This document shows, in pieces, positions 8,740-20,664 of a stretch of 64,000 nt of DNA. The notes under the pieces were generated by a model. That model worked only from the letters and a program-made list of their open reading frames with translations. It was not told the origin of the DNA and did not search any database. Source of the stretch: Thiomonas sp. (lineage in GTDB: Bacteria > Pseudomonadota > Gammaproteobacteria > Burkholderiales > Burkholderiaceae_C); assembly GCA_027311065.1 (NCBI GenBank), contig DAICZP010000073.1, positions 1 to 64,000 of the forward strand. Reading direction: 5' to 3'. The first letter of the stretch is position 1; every line of letters begins with the position of its first letter. Position numbers and translations under genes: made by a program.

Positions 8740-10146
8740 ATGTCAATCGAAAAGATCTGGCACGCCTGCTGCGGCCAGCTTGCCGGCGAGATTCCGACGC
8801 AGCAGTATGCCGCATGGATCAAGCCTTTGTCCGCTCCCCACTGGAGCGATGACAACTCGACTGCCACGCTGGCAGTCCCGAACCGGTTCAAGATGGACTG
8901 GTTGCGTTCGCAATATGGCGAACGCATCGCGGCCGCACTCGCGAACGCCGCAGGGCGCCCCGTGCAACTTGAATTTTCCATCGTCAAACCCGCCATCAAG
9001 ACCGGGAGCGGCCAGCCTGTCATCGCGCGCGCAAACGCCAACAACGTTTCCATGGCCCCAGCCACGCGTGACGACGATGAAGTCGCACCCGATGCGCCGC
9101 GTTCAGCCGTACTCGAGGCGCTGGAACGCTCACGCCTCAACCCGTTGTTGACCTTCGACAACCTCGTGCCTGGCAAGGCCAATCAACTTGCCCGCGCCGC
9201 TGCACTGCAGGTCTCGGAAAATCCCGGCACGTCGTACAACCCGCTGTTTCTCTACGGAGGCGTGGGCCTGGGCAAGACCCACCTGGTCCAAGCCGTCGGC
9301 AACGCCCTGCTGGCCGCAAGGCCGGGAGCACGCATCCGCTACCTGCAAGCCGAGCAGTTCGTCAGCGAAGTGGTGAAGGCGTATCAGCGCAAAACCTTCG
9401 ACGAGTTCAAGCGCTACTACCACTCGCTTGATCTGCTCCTGATCGACGACGTGCAATTTTTCGCCGGCAAGGAAAAAACCCAGGAGGAATTTTTCTACAC
9501 CTTCGAAGCGCTCACGGCCAAGCGGTCACAGATCATCCTGACCAGCGACACCTATCCGAAGGAACTTCAGGAGATCGACGCCCGCCTGACATCGCGCTTT
9601 GATTCGGGTCTGACCGTGGCACTCGAACCACCGGAACTTGAAATGCGTGTGGCCATCCTGCTTCGCAAGGCCGACGCCGAGATGGTGGCGCTCGGCGAAG
9701 ACGTGGCGTTTTTCGTGGCCAAGAACGTGCGCTCGAACGTGCGCGAGCTCGAAGGTGCTCTGCGCAAGATCCTGGCCTACGCGCGTTTTTCCGGCGAACC
9801 GATCTCCATCGCCCTTGCACGTGAGGCGTTGAAAGACTTGCTCTCGCTGCAAAACCGCCAGGTTTCGGTCGAGAACATCCAGAAAACGGTTGCGGATTTC
9901 TACAAGATCAAGGTCGCCGACATGTATTCCAAACGTCGTCCTGCATCCATCGCCAGACCACGCCAGATTGCCATGTACCTTGCCAAGGAACTCACCCAGA
10001 AGAGCCTGCCCGAGATCGGCGAGCTGTTCGGAGGGCGCGATCACACCACGGTGCTGCACGCGGTGCGCAAGGTTGCCCAGGAGCGCACGCGGCTGCAGGA
10101 CCTCAACCAGCAACTTCACGTCCTTGAACAGACACTGAAGGGGTGA
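8740..10146 (+). CDS. dnaA: Chromosomal replication initiator protein DnaA
   Basis: AAA+ ATPase that binds DnaA boxes and melts the origin. From the ATG at 8740 it has 468 residues. Domain I begins [19 protein letters not shown]. Domain III has the Walker A GGVGLGKT at residues 173-180 and the Walker [10 protein letters not shown]. Domain IV ends with the DNA-binding signature [15 protein letters not shown]. An in-frame ATG at 8692 would add 16 non-conserved residues and was not used. No clear Shine-Dalgarno precedes either start. It is followed by dnaN and gyrB in the classical order. Confidence 0.97.
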   Translation: MSIEKIWHACCGQLAGEIPTQQYAAWIKPLSAPHWSDDNSTATLAVPNRFKMDWLRSQYGERIAAALANAAGRPVQLEFSIVKPAIKTGSGQPVIARANANNVSMAPATRDDDEVAPDAPRSAVLEALERSRLNPLLTFDNLVPGKANQLARAAALQVSENPGTSYNPLFLYGGVGLGKTHLVQAVGNALLAARPGARIRYLQAEQFVSEVVKAYQRKTFDEFKRYYHSLDLLLIDDVQFFAGKEKTQEEFFYTFEALTAKRSQIILTSDTYPKELQEIDARLTSRFDSGLTVALEPPELEMRVAILLRKADAEMVALGEDVAFFVAKNVRSNVRELEGALRKILAYARFSGEPISIALAREALKDLLSLQNRQVSVENIQKTVADFYKIKVADMYSKRRPASIARPRQIAMYLAKELTQKSLPEIGELFGGRDHTTVLHAVRKVAQERTRLQDLNQQLHVLEQTLKG

Positions 10147-10357
10147 ACAATGCTGTGGATTGATTGTGGGTCGATTCTGCACAACCAACCTTTCGGTGCC
10201 AATGTCGTCAACTTACCCCCACTGACGCTTTTTCCATACGTGACTTGTCCCCAGGGCTTTCCAGTTTCATATCGTTGATCCAGCAGGGAAAATCGAGTTG
10301 TCCGCACATAGCGGCATGCTCCTGTTACCAGTCCTATTCTGAAAAGGAAGAATCACA

Positions 10358-11470
10358 ATGAACAGATTGACCGTCTCGCGTGAAGCCTTGCTCAAGGGAC
10401 TTGGCAGCGTGGCAGGGATCGTCGAGCGGCGTCAGACCCTGCCCGTGCTGGCCAACGTTTTGATGGAACCGCTGGACGAAGAACTCGCGCTGACCAGCAG
10501 CGACATGGAAATCCAGATCCGCCTGCACACACGATTCGGAGAGGCCACCAGCACCGGACTCAAGGCCACCACCGTCAACGCCCGCAAGCTCATCGACATC
10601 CTGCGCGCTGCGCCCGCCGCTGATGCAACCCTCGAATGGGAAAGCGGGAAATTCACAGTTCGCTGCGGAAAATCGCGTTTTTCCTTGCAAACGCTCCCTG
10701 CAGAAGACTTTCCGTTGGTCCGCGAAGCAAGCGACTACGGGGAACAGCCATTACGGATGACGCAGGGCCAACTCAAGCGGATGCTCGGACTTGTGCATTT
10801 CGCCATGGCGCAGCACGACATCCGCTACTATCTGAACGGATTGCTGCTGGTAGCCGACGCGAACCAGCTCACGTTGGTGGCCACTGACGGACATCGTCTG
10901 GCCATGGTCGCAGCGCAGGTGGAAGGCGAAGGCGTACGCCGCGAGGTCATTCTTCCACGCAAGACGGTGATGGAGCTCATGCGTTTGCTCGACGATGGCG
11001 AAGCGCCTATCGAGCTGCGATTTGCCTCGAACCAGGCCCGTCTGGGGTTCGGATCAATGGAACTTGTCAGCAAGCTGGTGGAAGGAAAGTTTCCCGATTA
11101 CCAGCGGGTGGTTCCAAAAGGGCACAAGCATCACCTGGTGCTGGGTCGGCAGGATCTCCTCTCCGCCCTGCAGCGCGTGGCGATTCTCACCAGCGAAAAG
11201 TTCAAGGGCGTGCGTCTGAGCCTGGAAGGCGCGTCACTTCGCATGTCGTCAACCAACGCCGAACAGGAAGAGGCGCTGGAGGAACTCGACGTTGACTATG
11301 CCGGCCCCAACATCGAAATCGGCTTCAACGTTGCATATCTCATCGACGTGCTATCGAATCTTCCGGGAAATCAAGTGCGCCTGGATCTGCAGGACGGCAA
11401 CAGCAGCGTGCTGGTCACCATGCCCGACGACGCGTCGTTCAAATACGTCGTCATGCCGATGCGGATCTGA
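10358..11470 (+). CDS. dnaN: DNA polymerase III subunit beta (sliding clamp)
   Basis: Ring-forming processivity clamp, 370 residues, the normal length, with the three clamp repeats and the C-terminal SFKYVVMPMRI that ends almost all DnaN proteins. An AAGGAAG ribosome-binding site at 10341-10347 precedes the ATG. The 211-base gap after dnaA is long enough for its own promoter and contains only degenerate DnaA-box-like sequences. Confidence 0.97.
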   Translation: MNRLTVSREALLKGLGSVAGIVERRQTLPVLANVLMEPLDEELALTSSDMEIQIRLHTRFGEATSTGLKATTVNARKLIDILRAAPAADATLEWESGKFTVRCGKSRFSLQTLPAEDFPLVREASDYGEQPLRMTQGQLKRMLGLVHFAMAQHDIRYYLNGLLLVADANQLTLVATDGHRLAMVAAQVEGEGVRREVILPRKTVMELMRLLDDGEAPIELRFASNQARLGFGSMELVSKLVEGKFPDYQRVVPKGHKHHLVLGRQDLLSALQRVAILTSEKFKGVRLSLEGASLRMSSTNAEQEEALEELDVDYAGPNIEIGFNVAYLIDVLSNLPGNQVRLDLQDGNSSVLVTMPDDASFKYVVMPMRI

Positions 11471-14026
<2,556 letters not shown>

Positions 14027-14075
14027 GATTGTAGGTTCTCATCTGACTTGCCAAAAATCTCACACATGCCAATCG

Positions 14076-14105
14076 ATCCCCGGCCGCAAGGCGCGGGGAT
14101 TTTTT
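14076..14105 (+). terminator. Rho-independent terminator of gyrB
   Basis: The stem ATCCCCG/CGGGGAT encloses an inner GCC-gcaa-GGC stem-loop with a one-base bulge, and is followed by six T residues. It lies 50 bases after the gyrB stop and marks the end of the conserved dnaA-dnaN-gyrB block. Confidence 0.9.
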
Positions 14106-14491
14106 CATATATGGCAAGGTGTTTCACACCAACCATGACTTCAAAGGATAACGCTTTGAGACCCCAATGACGCCGAAAAATCGCCCCGACTGACCACGAG
14201 GTGTAGAGTCCAGGGCATGCCTGTCTGACCGGTGACCCTGGGCCATTTGGTTCAAGGATTTCAAGAACTGTGCACAATGTCCGAGCAAGATTTGGATACA
14301 CTGATTCGAAGCGCCTATGCGCACGAAATGCATGCGCGAATTTGTGCGACGCGTTCCTGTACGGAGTCAAGGGGAGTCAAGGCATGCCGCGCTATAGCGC
14401 GGCGCGCCTTCTTGCCTAGAATGCAACGGGTCAAAGGCAACCTGGAGATCCTACGACGGCAAGCTACAAGGAAATTTCGGCACAGATCGCG
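14106..14491 (+). promoter_or_regulatory. Upstream region of the H-NS-like gene with tandem repeats and palindrome
   Basis: No gene is supported in the first 250 bases, which probably mark the boundary between core and accessory DNA. Closer to the H-NS-like gene are two abutting copies of GGAGTCAAGG (14363-14372 and 14373-14382), then an 18-bp perfect palindrome at 14386-14403 (GCCGCGCTATAGCGCGGC), then a TAGAAT -10-like hexamer at 14417-14422 and a GGAG ribosome-binding site at 14444-14447. The layout suggests an operator next to a promoter. The -35 element is not clear. Confidence 0.45.
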
Positions 14492-14749
14492 GTGCTCATG
14501 CGAGAGGCTGAGGTTGCCCGCAAGGCAGAAGTGGCTGCTGTGATCACCGAGATCAAGGCCGGGATGGCCGAGATGGGAATCACGCTGGCCGACCTCGGTG
14601 GGCGCGGGCGTGTCGACAAAGGACGAACGGTCGCAGCGAAGTACCGCAAACCTCAGACCGGGGAGACCTGGACGGGGCGGGGCAAGAAGCCGAAGTGGCT
14701 TGCCGCGCAAATCGAGCAGGGCAAGACGATCGAATCGTTCTTGATCTGA
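14492..14749 (+). CDS. H-NS-family nucleoid-associated protein (start codon altered)
   Basis: Small DNA-binding protein of the H-NS/BpH3 histone-like family that silences or bridges AT-rich DNA. The C-terminal DNA-binding part reads YRKPQTGETWTGRGKKPKWL, with the TGRGKKPxW loop typical of Burkholderiales H-NS proteins. The coordinates use the first canonical start (GTG 14492; an ATG follows at 14498). The reading frame actually continues upstream with TTASYKEISAQIAVL, the family's normal N-terminus. That segment starts at ACG (14453) where ATG is expected, six bases after a GGAG site. So either ACG is used, or the protein has lost about 13 N-terminal residues. It may accompany a mobile element. 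Confidence 0.85.
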   Translation: MLMREAEVARKAEVAAVITEIKAGMAEMGITLADLGGRGRVDKGRTVAAKYRKPQTGETWTGRGKKPKWLAAQIEQGKTIESFLI

Positions 14750-15051
14750 TGGGGTGCGGCTCAGTGCGCTGGCTTGGTCAGTCGATGGGTGTGGACGGCG
14801 GCGAAATGGAAAGCGAGAGCAAGGTGAATGCCATTGCATCAGGTCGAATCGGGCGCAGCGCGCAAGCGCTGACGCCGTCTAAGATGGCTGGGCAGCCAGG
14901 CGAACCGCCAGCGACAGGCGGCGAAGGTGCCCCCACGACGACGCCCATGCAGCGCGCTGCAGACGGCGCAAATGCAGCAGAGAACGCCTCAGCCAACACG
15001 CCGCAGTCTGGCCCGCCTCCTGCGGCTCCAACGGCTGATACTGGCGTCTAA
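14749..15051 (+). CDS. Hypothetical Ala/Pro/Gly-rich protein
   Basis: Unrecognised 100-residue open frame whose ATG overlaps the H-NS-like stop codon (TGATG). The first half has no known motif (MGCGSVRWLGQSMGVDGG) and the second half is low-complexity, rich in Ala, Pro, Gly and Thr. No convincing signal peptide is present, though MGCGS superficially resembles a lipidation start. The overlap with the upstream stop favours coding; the composition does not. It could be spurious. Confidence 0.35.
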   Translation: MGCGSVRWLGQSMGVDGGEMESESKVNAIASGRIGRSAQALTPSKMAGQPGEPPATGGEGAPTTTPMQRAADGANAAENASANTPQSGPPPAAPTADTGV

Positions 15052-15096
15052 AAACTAGCGTAGAAAATATCTGAGCCTGATCGAAGGAGACGCGCT

Positions 15097-16266
15097 GTGG
15101 GTGATGCAATTCTTGACGCGATGAACGGATATGCCGGTGGGCAGCGCACGCAGTACGTGTATGTGCGTGATCCTGACGCTGACGCTGAACGCGATCGGGC
15201 CATCAAGGAGCGGGACGCCGCAATAAGGAAGAAAGCTGAATTCGAGAAGCTGACGACTGATCAGAAGGTCAATGTCGCAAGAGAGGAAGGCAGGCTAAGC
15301 GTCATCCCTTACGCACAGGCGGGGAATGCTGCGGCGATGGGGCACGAGTTGAACTACCGTGCGTGGCGGGCCGTGGCGGAGGCTCTTGGGCGGGCCGCGG
15401 CGGGTGGGGAAACCACCATGCAGCGCGCCATCAAGAAATCCAGGTCCGGTGGGCCGGTGGTGCTCACGGGGGAGTCGATGTCGATGGCGGTGGTCGAGCA
15501 TGTGGCGACCCAGGAGCAGGCGCGAGGTGCGCTCACGCCGGTCAACCTGCGCCGCCTGGCCCGCGTCGAGCGCTGGCGCCTCATGGCTAGCGCCTTGATG
15601 AACAACTATCAGCAGCACCCGGATGATGTCGAAGAAGGCGCGCAGAGCTACTTCGTGAATGAGTCGATCAAAAGCGATGGGTCTAGTGCCCGCCCTGTCA
15701 CCGACCTTGTAGCTGACTTCGAGCGTCGCAAGCCAGGGATGATGGCCGGCATTGCGCGGGCGGGCCATCAGGCGTTGCGCGAACTCAAGCAGATTGGCCT
15801 GCTGCCGGAGGATGCCGAGGACCGCCTCAAGCTGGCTGCAAAGAGCCTGCGCGAGGAAGGCGAGAAGTCGCTGGTCGACCTCAATCAAGTTCTGGCAAGC
15901 CTGGCGGAAACCAGGAAGGCCCACGAGGTGCAGGTAGCCGAGTGCACGGTTCAAGTGAACGCACAGGCAAATTTGGTTGACCTGGTGATTGGGGATCGCC
16001 CGAAGAAGACGTTGTTCGGGGGCGATGCCGAGCAGAAGAAGTGGGACGCGTTGTACGCGAGCAAGTTCAAGGCTGCGGAGGAACTGCCAGCCTTGAAGCG
16101 GGTGCAGGCCGAGATGCTTCAAATGCGCGCCGACATCGACAAGAAGGTCAGGGATGTTACGGAAGAAATCGCCAAGATCGAGCGCGACTTCCGGCTGAAC
16201 GTGCCAGAAATCAACGCCATTGCGATAGCTGGTGATGCCATGAACCTGCCGGGCATGGGCGGCTGA
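15097..16266 (+). CDS. Hypothetical coiled-coil protein
   Basis: Unrecognised 389-residue, mostly helical, highly charged protein. Residues 25-60 (DADAERDRAIKERDAAIRKK) and 240-370 look like coiled coil, and the C-terminus ends in a glycine-rich tail (NLPGMGG). A GTG start at 15097 is supported by AAGGAGA at 15084-15090 with six bases of spacing. No transmembrane or enzymatic motif is visible. It lies in the accessory segment after the H-NS-like gene, before IS debris, and may be phage- or plasmid-derived, but I cannot assign a family. Confidence 0.65.
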   Translation: MGDAILDAMNGYAGGQRTQYVYVRDPDADAERDRAIKERDAAIRKKAEFEKLTTDQKVNVAREEGRLSVIPYAQAGNAAAMGHELNYRAWRAVAEALGRAAAGGETTMQRAIKKSRSGGPVVLTGESMSMAVVEHVATQEQARGALTPVNLRRLARVERWRLMASALMNNYQQHPDDVEEGAQSYFVNESIKSDGSSARPVTDLVADFERRKPGMMAGIARAGHQALRELKQIGLLPEDAEDRLKLAAKSLREEGEKSLVDLNQVLASLAETRKAHEVQVAECTVQVNAQANLVDLVIGDRPKKTLFGGDAEQKKWDALYASKFKAAEELPALKRVQAEMLQMRADIDKKVRDVTEEIAKIERDFRLNVPEINAIAIAGDAMNLPGMGG

Positions 16267-16784
16267 GTTGCAGGGGATTGCGGACCGTCTGACCCGTTCA
16301 TTGATCGCTCAATCTGTCGACCAGCATCAGCCGTGCGCGTGAACCAGGCCGCGTCTCACGTGAATTGCCGTAGTTGAGCAAGCAGCCCATGGGGGCGCTC
16401 TCGTGTGGAGGCGCTGTCGGCGAACTGGCTGAGCGCGCAGCCCTAGGTTCTAATTTCTGTGCTGCTCTCGCGGCTGACCTCAACTGGCTTCCCGGTGTCC
16501 AGGTGGCCGGTGTCAGCGTGGGGCAGCGGCACTCAAGGTGCCGATAGCGGCAGCTGATCGGCCAGAACAGCCACTGGGCATGGCTTGTGGTTACGACCGC
16601 TCCGCTGCCGCCAGCGGGCGCACGCGGCGCCGATGGCCGCATCGGGTAATCCCGTGACTGATATCGGGGGCGCAGCTCCGGCTGCGGATGTGATCGTCAC
16701 GGCGTGAACACAGCCGACGGCCAGATCAGGCCACAACCCAGCACGAGGCAGCACCGCTGCAATGGAACGGTGAGCGCCACGGGC
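16267..16784. other. Non-coding interval, probable junk between mobile fragments
   Basis: I see no credible gene in this 518-base GC-rich stretch. It precedes a 5'-truncated transposase fragment and probably contains degraded insertion-sequence DNA, but no terminal repeat could be matched. Confidence 0.4.
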
Positions 16785-17129
16785 CCGCTTCCGTCGTCGA
16801 CCGCTGCCGGGGCGATATGCCACAGCGACCGCGGCAGCCAATACTGCAGCGCGGATTTCCAGAAGACGCTGGCCGGCTACGGCATGCACAGCTCAATGAG
16901 CCGCAAGGGCAATTGCTGGGACAATGCGCCGACGGAAAGTCTCTGGGGGTCGCTCAAGGTCGTCAGGCTGCATGGCCGGCGCTTCACGACCCGGCGTGAC
17001 GCCATGGACGAGATCGTCGACTGGCTGACGTTCTACAACCACCAGCGGCTTCATTCGTCTCTGGGCTATGTCAGCCCGATGCAATTCGAACGGGCTTGGC
17101 TTGCCGCCCAGAACAGGCAGGCGGCGTAA
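16785..17129 (+). pseudogene. IS3-family transposase, C-terminal fragment
   Basis: Only the end of the DDE/rve integrase domain of an IS3-type OrfB remains: HSDRGSQYCSADFQ with the second catalytic Asp, then NCWDNAPTESLWGSLK with the catalytic Glu, and FYNHQRLHSSLGYVSPMQFE at the C-terminus. The N-terminal two-thirds, OrfA and the left end are missing, so the element is dead. It shows past insertion beside the hypothetical genes. Confidence 0.85.
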
Positions 17130-17213
17130 CGGTCTCAGCTATGGGATCCGGAAAGCGCGGGCAAGGTCAGGCATCAAAAAGGCGCTACAGCCCGAATTAA
17201 GGAGAGGAGCAGC

Positions 17214-17972
17214 ATGTACGAAATCGAAATGAACGAGATCTCCAAGGCGTTCTTTCCTTGCTGGAAGGCGGCCGGCATCCATTTGAGCAAGCAGGTGGAC
17301 GGTGGCATCCAGTCCTGGCTGCGAGCCCATCCCTATCCGCCGTTCTTGGAGCATCTGTCGTTCCGCCTTGGCAACCAGTTGTTCTTCGTCCGCGTCGACG
17401 ACATTGATGGGAAGGTGCGAGGGCCAGGCAACCCGCGGGGGGTGATCACAGCGGCCAAAAATGCGAACGGTCGAGCCTGCATCCTGCCGATGAAGAAGCG
17501 CTTTGGTGGTGCCTGGGTGGCGGACATGCCTGGATGGGGTTTGCTGGACGCCGAGACCAGAAGGCCGATAGATCCAGCCGCCCTGGTCACTGACCAGGAG
17601 ATCGAGATGTCTCCATGGGAAGTCCACGATATGGCCGTCCAAGTGGTTCGCGACTACTTGGAGAAGCAGGGCTTTGAGTTGATGTCCTGGCAGGGGAATC
17701 CTGAGGTCGATCCCTCAATCTGGTTCATCGGCAGGACCAAGCGCCCGGAATGGGTGGTCGTGCGCTCCACCAAGTTTCCCGCCAACAGCGCCGAGCGACC
17801 GAGCAACTGGCAGGCAATCGCCGCCGGCTGCGCCAAGTTGAGTACGACGGGTCACTTTGCCTCAGTCGCCGTCGTGAGTGTGGAACAACCGTTCGAGTCT
17901 AGCGAGGAGGCGCCGCCCGTGCCGCTGTGGCGCGGGCACGGAATGCACGTGCGTTTTACCGGGTTGGAGTGA
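17214..17972 (+). CDS. Hypothetical protein
   Basis: Unrecognised 252-residue soluble protein preceded by a strong AAGGAGAGG ribosome-binding site (17200-17208). The N-terminal half (FLEHLSFRLGNQLFFVRVDD) and the C-terminal half (VVRDYLEKQGFELMSWQGNP, then PEWVVVRSTKFPAN) could be separate domains. The second has an alternating strand/helix pattern reminiscent of PD-(D/E)XK or related folds, but I cannot name catalytic residues. It is flanked by IS remnants on both sides and is probably accessory cargo. Confidence 0.65.
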   Translation: MYEIEMNEISKAFFPCWKAAGIHLSKQVDGGIQSWLRAHPYPPFLEHLSFRLGNQLFFVRVDDIDGKVRGPGNPRGVITAAKNANGRACILPMKKRFGGAWVADMPGWGLLDAETRRPIDPAALVTDQEIEMSPWEVHDMAVQVVRDYLEKQGFELMSWQGNPEVDPSIWFIGRTKRPEWVVVRSTKFPANSAERPSNWQAIAAGCAKLSTTGHFASVAVVSVEQPFESSEEAPPVPLWRGHGMHVRFTGLE

Positions 17973-18153
17973 AGTGCAATGGGCTTCCGATTCCAAAAAC
18001 GCACCGAAACCCGCTGCTCGTTGGCCAGCATGGACAGAAACTGCCTGACCTCCGCAGCGCCCATCTCCAGCGGATGCCGCATGCTCCCGCCCCGCCCACT
18101 CTGATGCTGGGAGATCAGGCGACGCCGTCTATCCCGATGATTCGGGTCATCGC

Positions 18154-18837
18154 CCCGCGCTCATTGCCGATCTGAACCTGCGCCCGTTCCAGAAGCTGCC
18201 AGGCTGCCGCCGCGACGCCTTCCTCTCGCTCGATGCACCGGCGCTCTCGCCGCTGCCCGCCACGCGCTACGCGGTCGGCAGTTGGAAGCAGGCCAAGGTC
18301 AACGTTGACTACCACGTCGAGTTCGAGGGGCACGACTACAGCGTGCCGCACCGCCTGGTGGGCAGCGCGGTGGAGATGCGCGCAGGCGCCGGGCTGCTGG
18401 AGGTCTTCCACGCCAACCAGCGCGTGGCTTGCCATGCCCTGGACGCCCGGCGCGGCCACCACACCACCTTGCCCGAGCACATGCCGGCCTCGCACCGCGC
18501 GCACCTGGAATGGACCCCGGCCAAGCTCATCGCGTGGGGGCGCAGCGTCGGTGTGGCCGCCGCCGGCCTCGTGACCTGGCAGCTTGAGAACCGTCCGCAC
18601 CCCGAGCAGGGCTACCGCGCCTGCCTGGGCTTGAAGCGCCTGGCGCGCGAGTACACCCCGGCGCGCCTGGAAGCGGCCTGCGCACGGGCGCTGGCGATCC
18701 GCTCGCCGACCTACCGCAGCGTGTCCTCGATCCTCAAGAGCGGGCTGGACCGCCAGCACGCCTCGACCCCTACGGCGGCGTCCACCGCCTTGCCCGAGCA
18801 CGAGAACGTGCGCGGCGCCGATTACTACCACCAATGA
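18154..18837 (+). pseudogene. istA: IS21-family transposase IstA, C-terminal fragment
   Basis: Homologous sequence begins with ALIADLNLRPFQKLPGCRR and continues through FEGHDYSVPHRLVG to the C-terminal GYRACLGLKRLAREYTPARLEAAC, ending NVRGADYYHQ. This corresponds to roughly the last 225 residues of IstA. The catalytic N-terminal half is absent. It is followed 12 bases later by a damaged istB, so this is the right part of an inactivated IS21-like element. Confidence 0.88.
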
Positions 18838-18849
18838 TGGAGATGACCA

Positions 18850-19198
18850 ATGCTCAATGAACATACCCTCAACCAACTGCGCGAACTGCGCCTGGATGGC
18901 ATGGTCCACGCCCTGACGGACCAGGCCAGCAGGGCGGCGGCAGCCGCATTTGCTGCTCATTGACGATTTTGCGATCTCGCCCATGGGTGCTGCCGAGCGC
19001 AACGACCTGCTCGAATTGCTCGACGATCGCGTCGGCAACCGCTCCACGCTGATCACCAGTCAGCTCCCGGTGAAGGCCTGGCATGCCTATCTCGACGACC
19101 CCACACTGGCCGACGCCATCCTCGACCGCATCGTGCACAGCAGCCACAAGATCGAGCTCAAAGGCCAGTCGCTGCGCGAGAAGGACAAAGATCAATGA
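18850..19198 (+). pseudogene. istB: IS21-family helper ATPase IstB, internally deleted
   Basis: The first 27 codons (MLNEHTLNQLRELRLDGMVH) are intact, then the frame changes at about 18930 and stops at 18963. The continuing homology in another frame reads [21 protein letters not shown], the Walker B region of IstB, and runs to [12 protein letters not shown]. About 115 residues including Walker A have been deleted. The gene is non-functional. Confidence 0.88.
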
Positions 19199-19329
19199 CC
19201 CCCGCGAACCTCCGTCGCCACGCCTCCGGACACGCCTTACCCACCGCGGCGGCCGGTCCGTCGCAAGCGCCGTCCGCCACCGTGGATAAGGCTGCGCGGC
19301 ATCCCATCACAGACCGCTTCGCGATGGCC

Positions 19330-19457
19330 GTTTCAGGCTGATCGCGGACGATTGAGATACATTGAACCCATCGCTTGCGCGCACCCCCGACGCGTCCACG
19401 ATCGCGCTGAAACCCCGTCCACGATCAGCCTGAAACAGGCGTCCACGATCGCTGAAA
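19330..19457. repeat. Right-end repeats of the decayed IS21 element
   Basis: Three direct copies of CGTCCACGATC followed by GCTGAAA-like sequence (starting 19393, 19416 and 19440) and one inverted copy (TTTCAGGCTGATCGCGGACG at about 19330-19349). Multiple terminal repeats are typical of IS21-family ends. The last repeat abuts the broken gene that follows, so this is probably the insertion point. No matching left end is visible upstream of 18154. Confidence 0.65.
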
Positions 19458-20154
19458 TGCGCACTATGCCTCGGACCCCACCCAAGGCCCCGCGTGCGCC
19501 ATCGCTGCCGGGGCGGCGACCATCTACCGCAACTATCTCGTGCCAGTGGGTGGCCAGCTCGGACAATCCCGCGACACGCAACTCGACGCGCTCGCTGACC
19601 TGGGCGACGCCCTAGCCACCCTGACGGGAAAGCAGCTTCCCGAGCTCTGGACCATGCGCAACGGCTACGCGCTTGCCACCGAGTCCGGCCTGGATGCGAT
19701 CAACGCGGTCCTGGCGGAAATCGATGAGGCTGGGCGCGACGCGCTGCGCTCCAGCTTGCGCATCGGCCTGCACTGGAACGTCGAGGTGACCGATGGCGCC
19801 CAGCATCCGCGGCCAATCGTCTCGCAAGCCTTTTGCTCGGCCCTGCCGGTGGCCTATAGCCGGGTCGACTCGGCGCGATGGGAGCCGTTGGCACGGCTGG
19901 TGCTGGAGGCGGCGTACGAGGCCACGCTGCTCGCGGGCGCAATGCACGCCCGGGCCGGTGGCACGAATCGCGTGTTGCTGACGCGCCTTGGCGGCGGGGC
20001 TTTCGGCAATCCGCTTGCCTGGATCGACGCCGCTATTGAGCGCGCTCTGAACATCCATCGGCAGCACGATCTGGACGTCCATTGGGTGGCGTACCGAGCC
20101 CCGGACCAAGCGATGCTTGCGCTGGTCGGCCGCTTCGCCGGGGGCGCCGTTTAG
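19456..20154 (+). pseudogene. 5'-truncated gene of an uncharacterised conserved family
   Basis: The frame opens at the end of the IS21 repeats and reads DPTQGPACAIAAGAATIYRN, then QAFCSALPVAYS, LVLEAAYEATLLAGAMHARA and LTRLGGGAFGNPLAWIDAAI. This conserved-looking pattern recalls a family of roughly 400-residue proteins of unknown function in bacteria and algae. Only about 230 C-terminal residues remain, with a stop at 19453 just before the homology, so the 5' half was removed by the IS insertion. A GTG at 19540 could start a 204-residue remnant. No function is claimed. Confidence 0.6.
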
Positions 20155-20164
20155 GCGGCAGCAT

Positions 20165-20401
20165 TCAGGCTGCGTCCCCAGGTCCTTTCTCGTCGGCGAG
20201 CCTGTAGCCTTTGATCAGCGCCCAGACCCGGCCGGCGGCGACCACCGACACGACGATGCCTTCGGCTTGCATGCGCTCGAACAGCCGGCACGCATCGGCG
20301 TAGCCCAGACGCAGGTGTCGTTGCACCAGGGCCACCGATGCTTGCTGGTGCTCGAGCACGATACGAACGGCGGCTTCGTAGCGGGTCAGTTCGCCGGCCA
20401 T
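20165..20401 (-). CDS. Orphan FtsK gamma-domain protein
   Basis: A 78-residue protein consisting almost entirely of the winged-helix gamma domain found at the C-terminus of the DNA translocase FtsK, where it reads KOPS sequences. The signature is AVRIVLEHQQASVALVQRHLRLGYADACRLFERM, with ALIKGYRLADEKGPGDAA as the tail. No motor domain is present here. The start MAGELTRYEAAV at 20401 is the last ATG before the domain; longer frames upstream are not conserved. It is convergent with the truncated gene before it. Stand-alone gamma domains are occasionally found on mobile elements; its role is unknown. Confidence 0.75.
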   Translation of the reverse strand: MAGELTRYEAAVRIVLEHQQASVALVQRHLRLGYADACRLFERMQAEGIVVSVVAAGRVWALIKGYRLADEKGPGDAA

Positions 20402-20664
20402 GCGCCATTGTCCTCGCGGTTGGTGAGTCGGGCCTGGGCGCCAAGCGCCCCCGAGGCAATGACGCGATGGTGCGGGGACGTGGCGACAGAGCGTGTCGCA
20501 GGCGAAGGCGAAGGCTGCGCAGCGAGAACCAAGCTCACGAAGCCGATGGGGCATCAGCTATCGCCGAGCCAGGTTCGTATGATCGACAGCGACCACATCG
20601 GCGTGCGGAATTTTGAGCGTTGGTTAGCGCCCAACCGCCGGCAACTATTCGAGGAGACTCCTGC

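Noticed and set aside
14695..14748. Earlier start (MACRANRAGQ) for the Ala/Pro-rich protein
   Set aside because: It lies inside the conserved C-terminus of the H-NS-like gene in another frame; the ATG at the overlap is more plausible.
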